This document shows, in pieces, positions 23,605 to 35,170 of a stretch of DNA of 64,000 nt (positions are counted from its first letter, which is position 1; each line of letters opens with the position of its first letter). The stretch spans positions 254,145,778-254,209,777 of the forward strand of contig NC_134568.1 in the NCBI RefSeq assembly GCF_050947875.1. The letters run 5' to 3'. Both the position numbers and the translations under genes were made by a program. Under the pieces are notes generated by a model. That model saw only the letters and a program-made list of their open reading frames with translations. It was not told where the DNA came from and ran no database searches. The stretch is from Dermacentor variabilis (Eukaryota; Arthropoda; Arachnida; Ixodida; Ixodidae).

Positions 23605-24285
23605 TACAGGGTTTTTCAGCGAACACTTTCAAAATATTTTAGAACCTGCCTGTGGCAAATAGCACAATTCTAGTCCATGAGCTGGTTTACTCGATGAGGT
23701 GTACATTACTTGAAAAAAAGAGAGAGAAATGGAACGCGTAATCGACTAATTAACAAAAATGCACTAATTAAGTTTTTAACCAATGACGTTATGACACATA
23801 TTGCAATTTACAAATTCGAGCGGGTGAGACTGCAAGGCACATCCGCTTGAAAATAATTGTGTGGATGACACCATTTACGAGATATGGGCCGTCCAACTTG
23901 CGGTAAGAAAGCCCGGTTGTTCCCCTTACTTTTTCAACAGAACGATCTTTTATGCATTGAAGCACTAAAGTAACTGGAACGCCCATGCATTTTTCTGCAA
24001 CGTTCGGGAATTAATATCTCGAAACTGGTGTCATCCTGAGAATTCTTCCGAGTGTATCCACCTTGCGAACTCCCCGGCTAGAATTTGTAAATTGAAACAT
24101 GTGCCACAAGGTAATTAGTTAAAACATAATTAGGGATTTTTGTTAATTATTCGATTATGTATTTCAATTTTTTTGCAAAAAATGTACGGCTCTTCGAGTA
24201 GACCAGCTCATGGACTAGAATTGTCCTATCTGCCACAGGCAATTTAAAAAAAAAATTGAAAGTGTTCGCTGAAACACCCGTTATA
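23605..24285. mobile_element. Fold-back element, family M2
   Basis: The left end tacagggtttttcagcgaac and the right end gttcgctgaaacacccg are inverted copies. The arms run about 250 bases each (left 23605-23860, right about 24030-24285). They share cctgtggc, attctagtccatgagctgg, attaattag-like words and caatttacaaattc. The centre is about 170 bases. No transposase is present. A single strand would fold into a long hairpin. The homologous single-ended copy lies at 20868-21271. Confidence 0.8.
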
Positions 24286-24469
24286 ACTTTATGAAATCAT
24301 CGACCTGCTCCCGCCTCACTACCCGAGTCCTTCTGAACCTTTAATGCCTCCTTCGAAGTTATATCTTCCTCTTCTATTGTAACAAACATGCCACACATTA
24401 AATGCCAACGAAAAAACCCCGTGCCAGCATTGAGGTATTTTACGTTGGAACACATCTCATGCTGCTGCT
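24286..24469. other. No gene recognised
   Basis: Short spacer without a recognisable signal. Confidence 0.5.
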
Positions 24470-25075
24470 ACTAACACCGTCGTCACATCTACACTGACGG
24501 CTCTCTAACAACTGATTGACGGGCCATATACCTGTGTGGATCTCATCAACAGGTGTCGCTATTTCAGGGAAACTCAGTCACAGAACCTCTTCCCTCGTCA
24601 CGGAGCTGGATTCGCTGAGAGCAGCTTTCACTTGAACCTTGAAGCTGCCACTGAGCTCCTGGGTCATCTTTACTCAGTCACGTGCTGCCTTGTTATACCT
24701 AAAATAGTCGCGCGAAAAGATCAGCTGATCTACGACATCAAATGCTTGCACACTGAAGCCTGTGCTATGCAGTATAGCGCTGCTCTGCAGTGGCTGCCTT
24801 CTCACTGCGGAGTAGCGGGCACTTACATGCAGACTACGCTGCTGGTTCAGCACACAACTCTACAGAGCTACTCCCAATACTTTTCTCTAGGAGTGAGGGA
24901 TCAGCTCTTGAGGCTTGTGTGGCGTGGCAAGCGCTACGTGCCACCTGAACTGACTGAGAACAGCAGTAAGGACCTATTTGCACTTACGATTCTATGCGCG
25001 AGTTTCACATGCCATGTGGCCTCAATAGGAGGGATGGGGCATGCCTGCACCACATTCATCGAAATATAGCAAACG
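24470..25075 (+). pseudogene. Decayed LINE RNase H fragment
   Basis: Around 24488 the sequence reads IYTDGSLT, the first catalytic Asp of RNase H. In the frame 24536-25069, the segment ALQWLPSHCGVAGTY is the last RNase H motif (usually WlPsHcGi.GNE). Between them several frame changes are needed. Only the RNase H region is recognisable, so it is an old RNase H LINE remnant. Confidence 0.65.
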
Positions 25076-25473
25076 CTTACACACTTCCTAGTTAAATCAA
25101 ACGAATAATGTCGCCACTGTGCATTTCGTTCGACGTACGGGTAGACATGGCCTACTTAATCTGTGCTTGAAGGCAAATCGCTCTAGAAGGAAGAGCCCTG
25201 TTGTCCGCATTGAACATTTATCAAAAGCTGCCATCTCTTGAGCTAAGAGATGCTCTTGGCTAATGGACTAACGCTGCATGTGCATCTCGCGCAACAATGA
25301 AGGCACCTTTAGACTTCCACACTGACGGTGATCTCATCGTGATACTTTAGTTTGTTGAGTGTTGTGCTGTGTTTTGAGTATCCATCTGGAGTCGCCTGCC
25401 CATCTGGAGTAGCATGCCAGATGTGCCACCAGGAAAACCTCCTCAAGATTAATAAGAGAGGGTCTCCCCCTTC

Positions 25474-25475
<2 letters not shown>
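25076..25475. other. No gene recognised
   Basis: May include the decayed end of the preceding LINE. The repeated phrase catctggagt occurs at 25383 and 25402. Confidence 0.4.
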
Positions 25476-25512
<37 letters not shown>

Positions 25513-25521
25513 CTCTCTCTC
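25476..25521. repeat. (CT)n microsatellite
   Basis: CT repeats interrupted once by gttt. The long acidic-basic frames on the minus strand (Arg-Glu runs) come from the repeat. Confidence 0.95.
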
Positions 25522-25695
25522 GATATGAGAAGTGGTGGTGTCTGATATTGGCGTGCACGGTGATCACAGTGGAGTCGAAGTTGATGACTTAGTGGCGCTG
25601 TCATATTATTCATCAGAACAAAATGCCTATTAGCTACGGCAGGTTGGTGTTGCGACATCAATAAGACGTCAAAATACGCTGCTTAAGTAAAAGTT

Positions 25696-25751
25696 CTTAA
25701 CATTACCTCTCAATGTTCCTGGGGCCAGGAACACTGAGAGGTAATGTTAAG
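25696..25751. repeat. Near-perfect palindrome
   Basis: Arms of 27 bases (25696-25722 and 25725-25751) separated by two bases, with one mismatch. The left arm begins cttaacattacctctc. It would extrude as a cruciform or fold as a hairpin RNA. No element boundary or target duplication is evident around it. Confidence 0.95.
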
Positions 25752-25759
25752 ATAAGTGA

Positions 25760-27779
25760 GTACGTGAAAGACGGTTTTCTATTGACGCGAGAGAAGTTAT
25801 CTTAAGCTGTACTTTTGACATATTGCTTGAGATGTCACCAGTAAAGCCCGAGGGGTTATGCACATATGCGCAGAAGGCGCGCATTCAAGGCGCGAATTCC
25901 TGGAAGTTTACAAAACCTAAAGCTCATGCTCCGAAGAAAGTTCAAAGGCGTTTTCGGAGATCGCTCAAGGGGAAACATTTGACCAGTTTGCTGTGGCATA
26001 CATCAATAGTGATAAAACCGCACTTACACATGAATATGTGTGCATATGAACGTAAATGTGTACCGACAAGCTGACTTTACGGCCATTCTGCATCTTCAGC
26101 TACATAAATGTCCATGTTTTGGCACTGTGCTACCGCGAAACCGCAGAACTGTAAGAAGCGTTCTCCGAGCCTCGCGTTCTCATTTTTCATGCACATCAGC
26201 GTCACTTCACCCGCGTAGCCCTCAGTTTCTCAAGAGCGACTCTAAAGCTAGAAGCCAACACTTAATCGTCTATGTTCCATCTCACAATGGTCAGCAGATT
26301 GCTAAAGAGGGTTACGCCTTAATCCTACGGTGACCCGAAATCTTGGGTGCTTACCCGCTTACTGCGCTAAGTAGTGCTGAGTGTTGCGTCTGATAAGGTA
26401 TGCTGTGCGCCTCGCGTAAGCGTAACCTCGTCGGCTACACATGCGGCAACACCGTTAACCGCTAAACGCAGGCATGAGCTGCTGCGCCGTACAGTTTCAT
26501 CATATGCAAGCCCTGTTGAGAGTTCTTTCTAGGCGTCTGAAGAACTTGATAATAAACACCGCCTTGATCTTCAAATAGGCTCGTCCACGCTCTCAAGCCA
26601 AATATTTCCTTGTGAAGCTAATCATAGATGGGGCTCGCAGGGCCAAGAAGGGCAGATGCTTTCGTCACTGCGTCTGAGCTAGCCCTCAGCAGCACGCAAT
26701 GACACACGGCGCATTTGGCCCGTTTTGTTTGTTTTGCAGTAACGCCAATTGTGTACAGCGACAACAGCGACGCACTGAAAAGCGACTCTGGAAAAGGAAA
26801 CCCGACATGACTGCACCATATATCTCCAGAGAAGGGGGGTAAGCTTAGCCTACTTTGTTAACCTCTCTAAACATTTTAGACTGTCATACGACCTGGTTGT
26901 AATGCTCCCGAAATTGGATAGGTTCACGAAATTACACTTAATTATTTTACAACGTTTCACACTCGTATACCTCGAAGACAATCTCAGCTTCAGAGGTTAT
27001 AGCTGCCTTTGTGCTGTCGCTCTCTGCATACGGCAAAAATCTCGCCCAATCACTTTTACAAGTGCGGGCTACAGTGGGAGGCCTAGGTATGCGTCCTATT
27101 GGTTCCTTTATTACACTGTTTCTCAGGCGTGCCGACTCAGCAATTCCTCCATTAGCTCGTCACCTCACCTTCATTTACTTAAAGTCATCCACGAAATATC
27201 ACAGGAGAAGGCTCAAAAACGGGCGACTAGTGTTTGAGCTATATACGTATATTAGTGTTGTGCTTGCATCGCTTTATCTGCTCGAAACAGTCTTCTTGCG
27301 TGTTGTGCGTCACTTGTTGTACTCGACGCCCGACGGAAGCACATGAAGACACGAGAGAAACCTGGCAGCAACCCGAGTATAAAATTCTCGTAAACAGAGA
27401 GAGAGAAAGGCTCGTTATTAGAAAAACATAGATTTTTGCCGGCGCGTATGCAACCACTGGCATGCTACTCCGTATAGGAATGGGGAATGGGATTAAAATA
27501 TTCCAGAGGAGAGGAGAAAAAAAATAAAAAAAGAATAAAAATGAATATGAAATGCGCAAGTGGGCCTGCTACTAATATTTACAGGTGAGGTGGCGGGTAA
27601 ACTTAGGCTTCTCTATATGAAATGTTGAATCTTTAAAGCTTTCCGATTACACCAATTTTTGACAGGTATTTGAACAGCGAATCCAAAACCCGCCGCTGTT
27701 TTGAAGGGCCGGGCGTTGGACCTAGGATGCTGGGTAGCGTTAACGGATCGTGGCAAATCATTTCCATTTGTCGCTCAAA
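25760..27779. other. No intact gene; possible RNase H trace at 26215-26333
   Basis: A 97-codon plus frame (26040-26333) ends with FLKSDSKA and then VYVPSHNGQQIAKEG, which looks like a collapsed RNase H (SDSKA and WVPSHNG motifs) but is too short to be sure. Elsewhere frames are short and without domains. A (GA)n trace lies at 27399-27407 and an A-rich run at 27516-27540. Confidence 0.35.
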
Positions 27780-28210
27780 AAAATTCTCTCGTCGCGGTAC
27801 GCGTGGTATTCAGGTATTCAAGCTCTACTGTCTCTATCTAAGCTGTCACAGTTATCACAGTAGTGATTAGTGGTACGCCCTATGCGGTACAGATAATTGT
27901 TCGTGTATGCGACGTTCAGTCGAAGATGACGGTACAATGCCTCGGGCAAAATCCCAAGTGTCGAGGAAATGGTCGTGGAATTTTCGATCTCACTTCTGGA
28001 TCAATATAACGCAGAAAGCTATCTCGGTGAAATGGCAGATTCCAGAGGCGGTCTTTTTCTTGATAGGCACATTTTGCTCTCCATGTTAGAAGAATCGGTT
28101 TTGGTAAAAAATATTCTTCTGAAATTTCGGCAGTGAAGTCCATTTCGGGCAGCTTTGTTCGCTTTTTCGTTTCCTGTAATAACGGCGTGGCCAGGTATCA
28201 ATTGTTACGT
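27780..28210 (-). pseudogene. LINE RNase H C-terminal fragment
   Basis: From 28201 the minus strand reads IPGHAVITGNEKANKAARNG, the last RNase H motif of a LINE, where Asp of the usual NEKAD has become Asn. It continues with SFLRYIDPEVRSKIPR then LPRHLGF-like sequence, the segment that follows RNase H in tick LINEs. Further on, frames are broken by stops. Upstream coding parts are absent. Confidence 0.75.
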
Positions 28211-29052
28211 GATGCAATGCCCAGCAATCTTAGCCTTGTGGTGAAAATAGGCAAGGCCAAATGTTGCAGGTAAATTCGCGTACTTCAGAGTGTTTCGTTG
28301 CTTTAATATGCAACACTTGCCAGAATAGCGGTTTCAGAAATTCCGCATGAACTGTCCATCTCAAGTTTTCTCCACCTCGAAAGCAACATTTTTCTGCGCC
28401 CTTTTCTCATCTGCACGCCCACTGAAGTACCAGTACTAGATAGAAGAGAGGAAGAAAAAACGACTATGTGAAAACGCTTGCAGTAATGACGGTTTATCAC
28501 GACTCTAGCGAAAGCTGTGTACAGCGAAATGCGTCTGCGCAGACGTAATGTGCCTGTTCATCTCGCGGAAAAATAGGCTCATTTGTCTTTCTCGGTGGGC
28601 CTCCCGAGGCGTGTCTTTCTCACAGGCGCGGAGAACGGTTTCAGATTACTTCTCGCTAGTATACGTTTCATGCATTGCACATAGGAAAACACCACGCCTG
28701 CGCTGTGGTATAGCGGTCTCGCTCGAGGGCCGCCCTTTCAATGCCTCGTCGTCGTCGACGAGACGAACTTTTCTGCAGCTTGCACCCGCGGCGTTGCTTT
28801 CTTTTCCCAGTTGTTCTCTGTTTGCAGCTTTGCTACTACGTTTGATTCTTTCGCTTTGAGCAGCGTGTTTCGCGCATCTATAGAACAAAACTTTAAACGC
28901 TTCAACAGCAACTTTGTAGACGGATGTGACTAGTTCTTCCCAGTCATCTTGATCAACTCAGAATATTTTTGTACTATGCTTAATTAGAGAATGTCATGAT
29001 CAGCTTTCGTGCAGTTTTAAAGTGTTAATTTGATAGAAACGGTTTAGTTGTA
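28211..29052. other. No gene recognised
   Basis: Overlapping frames at 28548-28888 on both strands have biased codon content but no domain. The region around 28700-28770 is CG-rich (cgtcgtcgtcgacgag). Confidence 0.4.
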
Positions 29053-30140
29053 CAGTGGGTTCCCGTTAAACCGAACCCGAAGGGACCACAAAACGTTGCT
29101 GGACCTATCCTTGAGATCGGCTTAACAGGATAATCTTCAAATTGCTGTTACTGGGAAAAGAAGCCACTGAAATTGGTCCAAAATTATCTATAACATCGAA
29201 AGCAGCATTTAGTATTGCATGACTGAACGCTATGATGCGGCCTCTTGTGTGGGAGTTATCGAGCGGCCACAGTCGCCCCTGAAAGTATCGATGCCTTAAC
29301 TATGAAGCATTTCCTTAGCCTTAAATATGGCCCTGTTGACGAGAAGGTTCAAGCCACCAGGACGCCTAGAAGCGCTGCACTGCCCATCGTCCTGCGTTGT
29401 CTTTATTTTTTTTTTTTCGAGCGAGCTCGCAATCATTGAAGATAGCATGCGCTCATCCTCTCTGGCTGCGTAATTATCGAAAAGGCGAACTTGCCGGCCA
29501 TCTAAAGGATTTTGAAAACTTCGCAGAGAGCACTGGTGACATTGTTCGGGCATTCTTTTAAATCTCGATTGACTTGCGGCATTATTACAACAGACATTAT
29601 TATGCGACATTATTGCGACAGACATTATTGAAATGCGACTCGCACAACATGAACGAGATCTTGTGAAGTCCCGAGCACCGCTATAGCTTCCGCGGTGAAC
29701 CGATCTGAGCTCACGTGCTTTCCCTTGTAAACTGTATTTCCAAGCACTGGTTCACCGAATTGCAAATAGCTAGGCAGTCTGTTTTATATGGTTCCCGGTA
29801 AGCTCTTGACCATTGCTCCAGCCACAGCGCGGTTGTATTTTGTGTAGCAGCCACTTGGATCGCCGAAGATGTGCTTGGGTCTTTGCTTTCTTCCCGACCG
29901 TTAGCACTTCTTGCTTGAGCACGTGGCGCGAGGAGAGTCAAGGCCGTTGCCATTTGCCGCCATTGCAATCTCGCCTGTCATCGACGGTCGCCGCGAGAGT
30001 GAAGCGAAATGCGGGAATAAAGTGGTTCGCGGTATCCCAATTTCACTACGTTTCACCAATGGAGAACAACGCAAGCTCTTCGGAAACGTTCGGCATATCT
30101 GGAGGTTCGGCTTAACCGAGTTCGGCTTATCGGGAGACTG
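29053..30140. mobile_element. TIR DNA element, Tigger/pogo-like ends
   Basis: The left end CAGTGGGTTCCCGTTAAACC (29053) and the reverse complement of the right end CAGTCTCCCGATAAGCCGAA (30140) align with small gaps and share the CCGAAC word. Both sides are flanked by TTGTA (29048-29052 and 30141-30145). CAGT termini with gttaa..cgaac text are typical of pogo/Tigger elements, whose usual target duplication is TA. The 1.09-kb interior has no intact transposase. Confidence 0.65.
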
Positions 30141-30145
30141 TTGTA

Positions 30146-31949
30146 CTTGGAAAAAAAAAGTTGTACAAGGTCTTCAGAAACATCAGGTAACGTTGTTTTT
30201 ACGAGGTCCCTTTTTAAGGTTCTTTTTTCTTGTCCTGGCTTGGTTGTGTGGTTCTTAAACGTACGTTTCTTTAGTAGCGGCGTTTCCGCCTGATGCACTT
30301 TGCTCCCAAAAGCAAGTGATGCAAGCAACCTCTGCGCGAGTTTTCCGAAATTACTCTCAACTTACGTCGCTGTCCAGTGGACGGATGAATTATTCCGAAT
30401 GTGCTCTTGCGAGTGCTGGTGCTCGCCTTGGGCACTTTACCGAGATGGGCGCGAGTGCGCAGACATGTGCTTTTGGAAGTCTCCTGTTCGCCAACTGGCA
30501 AGAGCCATTAGAAGGAACGTTAGAGAAACCCTCTTCTGGTCTATTAACGTCACAAGGTCTAATTCATCCTTTGAAAATATTCTCCATAAAAAAAAAATCG
30601 CAGATTGAAAACGCTGGCGGTTATGCACATAAAAAAGAAAATCATCGCGCTTACTTTGGTTAGTCTCTAATGAGCACTATTAAGGGGATATTTATTTAAC
30701 TTGAGAGAAGATAGTTACTGAGAATAGATAGATGGATATGCGAAAACGTTACTGCAATCTCCGTAAAAAGAAAAAAAAAGTCCATTGACCGAATACACCT
30801 GTCGAGGCAAGATTTTCTTACAAATCTTCTCTCTATCTTGTCTATTATTGTCGCCGTTAGTTGGCACACCACCACGCCAGCGTTATCACTGCTATCGGCT
30901 ATTCAGAGCAGCGAATACTCACTATAAGAGAATAGAAGGAAATTGAGCCCTAAGAATTTGGCACAACAGACTATACGCAAGTTCAGGTAAGTCGTCATGA
31001 AGTATGTCGTGGTGATTCGGTCGTATATACGATTACTTATGTAGTTAATTAGGCGGCTACTTAGTTCGTGATATGAGTAGCCCTAAACTCATCGGACCCG
31101 CTGAACGACAAGGTCACTTACGAAATGCCGAGCATCCTCGCACGTCCGCAGGTCTTCACAGAATATGACTCGCAAGTCGCTTATACCTATCGGAAGCCTC
31201 TGTCGGTGCGTGAAATCCACCGGCCGAATATCGGCAACCGCACTAAAGGAACAAGAAAAGTCACGCACCTACGCACGCATGCGCAGTGCTGCCTCCCACT
31301 TGTGAAAGGAGTCCGGTCCAGCTTTGAAGCCATGACACGCAATTTTCGGTGGGAAAAGTGACACTAGCACAGCAACGCCCGTGCAGGTGCCACGAGAGCC
31401 ACGGTGTTCATTATGGGCCAGGCGGCGCTAAGCGCTTGAGCAAAATTTTGTGGTTGCCATCGCACGTCTTCTTTGTTCACACAAACTGCTGAGACCGGGG
31501 GACGCTCATCGATTGCGATGATTGTGGGATACGATCTTTACGCCACTTCGACAATGTCGGCGCTTCGGAAAGTCGATAAGAGCTGCGGTCATCATGAGAC
31601 GTGCTCAGCGCAGCATATACTGAAAGGAAACGCTATCCTTCGGTGAGCTTTCGTTCTTCACCCGCGGCTTCTTGCACGGCTGCGCGGGTGAGAAAGAGGC
31701 AAAAACAATTTAAATATACGAGCTCGGTGGCCGGCACCCCGATCATCGTTGGTTTGCGGGCGCCCGTGATCATACAAGGGAATAGAGTTGAGGCGCGAGA
31801 CTCCCACACGGTGCTGCTGCAGCCCTGAACATCGTCGCCAATTCCGTGGCCCGATGTATACTGCGCCGCACAACTTTACGACTATACAAAAAAAACCACT
31901 TTCATTGATCCCAAACCACACACCGTAATTCGAAGTCATTCTGTGACAT
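30146..31949. other. No gene recognised
   Basis: Several frames of 60-115 codons overlap on both strands (30271-30663) with no recognisable domain. A 78-codon plus frame at 31125-31361 is likewise unrecognised. Nothing structural stands out. Confidence 0.4.
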
Positions 31950-32440
31950 GGGGCGCTATAACGTAAAGCTATTCCAAACTCTTGCTATTCCATTTCTGCA
32001 TGCAGCCCTCCACGATTGGGCAAAAATTTGTCGGGCTCTAGCCCCGCTTCGCCTGTCTGTCACGCGACGTCACGAAAACCGCGAAATCTCCAATTCTCAT
32101 ATGACTTGTGCGTACTGATTTTGCATGATTACGCTGAACAAAATAAAGATAATTTTCACCATTAGCCCCATTAGCCCTCCGCTAATGGTCGAACGCTTTC
32201 GGGCTGCGCTTCGCCTTTCTGTCAGGCGACGTCGCAAAACCACTAAAACTCACTACGTCAAAATGACGTGCACCCATTAACGATGTATTAATATGCCGAA
32301 CAAAACTTTTTTTTTTCGGAATAGGCGGAGACTGCCCCTTTCCGAAAGGAATAGAAGATGCCTGCCTGGCACTGGCTAGTCGGAGCTTTCCGGGAAAACG
32401 GATTTCTCCGCGCATACTACAAAAAGTCACGGGGCTGCGC
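31950..32440 (+). mobile_element. TIR element of family M1, left part
   Basis: It begins ggggcgctataacgtaaagc, matching the left end at 6857, and stays alignable through cctgtctgtcacgcgacgtc and ccgaacaaaac to about 32440. The right half and terminal repeat are absent. Confidence 0.8.
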
Positions 32441-32735
32441 AGCACATCCAGATCCGTCACACAGTAAGCTGGAAGAGCCGCTCCATAGGAGCTCCATTTC
32501 CGCAGCACGTACTAGGGAGTCCTCGCGGAGAAGTATCTTTGTCTCATTTTCACGAGAACGATCTGAACTGTCAGCCCGACGTCGACGGCAATTAACGGCT
32601 TGTGCTGCTCTCTGCACAACGGTCTGCTGAGCTGCTGAGCCTCACGTTACCTTGTTGCAGCCGCACGCGTAGCTCTACGATTCACTTCTTCAGCAGCGGT
32701 TCGTACCTTGCGAGGAGGCGCCGCAAAGTGTACCG
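32441..32735. other. No gene recognised
   Basis: Contains overlapping antisense frames only. Confidence 0.4.

Positions 32736-32816
<81 letters not shown>
32736..32816. repeat. (GACA)n microsatellite at a LINE 3' end
   Basis: About 20 tandem GACA units. On the minus strand this is (TGTC)n directly after ttagtaatgttctt, the 3' end of the LINE at 32817. The LINE copy at 38289-39043 ends in a short version of the same tail (gttgtctggttgtctgtct). The array is therefore probably an expanded LINE tail. Confidence 0.95.
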
Positions 32817-32818
<2 letters not shown>

Positions 32819-34972
32819 GAACATTACTAATGGTCCTGAGGAGCCGCGTTAGGGTACCTCCCTTTTCAGGGAGTCCCCGTAGCCGTCACGGGCCGCACCC
32901 ACGTCGGTGTCGGGAGATCGTGGTCCTCCGCCCTGTCGCAGGCCCTCTGGACAGCCTGTATAGTTGCTCTGAGAGGCCGGTACTCTTAAGGGCTGCCTCC
33001 CAGTCGGTTAGAGTGGTAAGCGATGAGCTGCGTAACGCAGGGCATTGCCAAAGCATATGAGATAAGGAGCAGTACGCCTCCCCAGAGTCTGGACAGTGGG
33101 GTTCTACATTAGGCGCGAAGTGACTGAATCGGCCCCTGGAGGGGGATGACCCCGTTTGAAGCATGCGAAAAGCCGACGATTGTGGTCTAGTAAGTTTATG
33201 ATGTGGTAGCGGAAAGGCCTGCCGAGCAAGTTGATAATGTGCCAAGATTTCATGGAAGGTGTGAAGCGAATCCTTGTACAGTCGTAAGTCGCCGCCCGTG
33301 GGTCCACCGGAACCGCTCGGGCTGCAGACCTGGAGCCTGTAAAAATATTGGGACGTAGAGGGTCCTTCAGTGCTATAGCTATAGCAACCTGCTCGGCTAC
33401 TGTTGCAGAAACCTTCCGCACGGATGCTGAGTTAATGAGAGTGCCATTGTGGTCAACCGAAACTACGGCATAGTGATCCAAGCGCCCGTACTGGGCGGCG
33501 TCAACGAAACATGCCAGATTCGGAGTGGCCGCAGCCACCTTTAACAGGGAACGATCCCGGGCTACCCGGCGCCCTACATTGTATTGAGGGTGGACGTTAC
33601 GTGGCATGGGATCTACCTTGAACGTATCTCGGACCATGGGTGATAGGGTCACCTTGCGCTCCGTGATTTCCTGGTGACCGCATCCAACAGATTCGAGAGT
33701 GCGTCTCCCCGCTCGCGAAGATAAGAGTCGTATTATTTGGGGCACTCGATGGGCCTCGGTCACCTCTGACAGGGTGTTGGGCATGCCTAGTTGCATGAGA
33801 CACGCGGCGCTGGTAGTGAGTGGTGAACCCAGCACGGGCGCTTGATGCTTTTGCGCATGAGGGCGTCGATTTTGGCCTCATTCCGTTTAGACCAGCGCAA
33901 CGCGGAGGCTACATAGTTAACGTGGCTCATCAGAAACGCGTGGTGAAGTCTGAGGAGATTGCTCTCGCTTAAACCCCCCCTGCGGTTCGAGACCTTGAGG
34001 ATAAGCCGAATCATATTCTCCGTCTTGGAGGTAATGCGGGCTAAAGTCTGTGATTTGCCCCCTCGAGATTCTAGCAAGAGTCCGAGGACCCTGGTGGTAT
34101 CCACTCTGTGGATTTGTTGTTCGTCCCTCGTATAGAGGGCTATGGGAACTTGATCTAAGGGTATGGAGCCCCTAACTCCCCGTCGGGTGGGCCTATACAA
34201 TAGAAGTTCGGACTTGGTTGGTGACGGACTCAGGCCCGTGTCTAGTAGGAAGTGTTCTGTGATGTCGAGTGCCTCTTGGAGCGCACTCTCAACGGCAGCG
34301 TCAGACCCTCCCATACACCACACGGTAATATCATCCGCGTAGAGGGCGTGACCCGTTCCTCTTACTGTGGCCAGTTTGTCCGAGAGACCCTTCATGGCGA
34401 TGTTAAACAGTAGGGGAGAGATGACCGCCCCTTGCGGGGTGCCTCTCGCTCCCAATGTAAATTCCTTGGATTTGATTTGCCCTATTTTGACAGTGGCCTT
34501 GCGATCTCTGAGGAAGGAGCTAACGTACGCATGGAACCGTTGCCCCAGGCCCAGGTCCGAGATGGCGTCTAGCACGAACCGGTGCGAGATGTTATCAAAA
34601 GCCTTGGAGAAGTCTAGAGCAAGGATGCCCCGAGTGTCTCTAGTGTCGTTATCAATGATTTGTCTCTTTATAAGTAGCATGACGTCCTGTGTGGAGAGTG
34701 CCGGCCGAAAGCCGACCATGTTGTGAGGGAATAACTCATTAGTTTCTATGTGCCTAGATATACGGTTGTGAATGGCATGTTCGGCCACCTTACCCACGCA
34801 GGACGTGAGCGAGATGGGCCGCATGTTCTCCGGCGCAAGAGGTTCGCCTGGTTTCGGGATGAGCACCACTGAGGCTGTCTTGCAGGAGTCGGGAACGAGG
34901 CCCGTTTCCCAGATTTTATTGACTTGCTCACTGAGCAGCGCAACTGAGTGTTCGTCCAAGTTGCGGAGAAGA
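32817..34972 (-). mobile_element. RNase H LINE (I-like), second copy, frame-broken
   Basis: The frame 34959-33787 gives RT motifs: LIPKPGEPLA, MRPISLTSCVGKV, motif A ALDFSKAFDNISH, motif B GTPQGAVISPLLFN, motif C YADDITVW. A one-base frame change near 33835 leads to LGSPLTTSAACLMQLG and the RNase H: Asp in FVDAAQY, Glu in VAEQVAIAIAL. The next motif reads FTGSRSAA, where the catalytic Asp is replaced by Gly. About 60 residues of RNase H are then missing and the frame shifts to LYKDSLHTFHEILAHYQLAR. A knuckle region (SLSHMLWQCPAL) ends the protein near 32886. The copy is dead. Its 5' end meets the 3' UTR of another LINE at 34973-34978. Confidence 0.88.
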
Positions 34973-34977
34973 GAGAG

Positions 34978-35170
34978 ATGAAGAGGGAAGGCAGGGAGGT
35001 TAACCAGATATTAGACTCCGGTTTGCTACTCTACACTGGGGTTGGGAGATAGGGGCTAGAAAGAGGACAGAGAGGAAAGGGCTAAAAATTAAAAATTAAA
35101 ATATAAAGAAATGCACATACAGAGACACACACACACGAAGGGCATTCCAGTTAGAAACGTTCACAAAGGC
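34978..35170 (-). mobile_element. LINE 3' UTR
   Basis: Minus-strand sequence includes ccagtgtagagtagcaaacc and ggttaacctccctgcctt, shared with 5146-5290 and 63318-63420. It follows the C-terminal coding remnant at 35171-35590, which identifies it as the 3' UTR of that LINE. A short CA-repeat (acacacacac) lies near 35127. Confidence 0.75.

Noticed and set aside
27011..27346. 111-codon plus-strand frame
   Set aside because: A partial resemblance to a transmembrane protein, but no family features and a competing overlapping frame.
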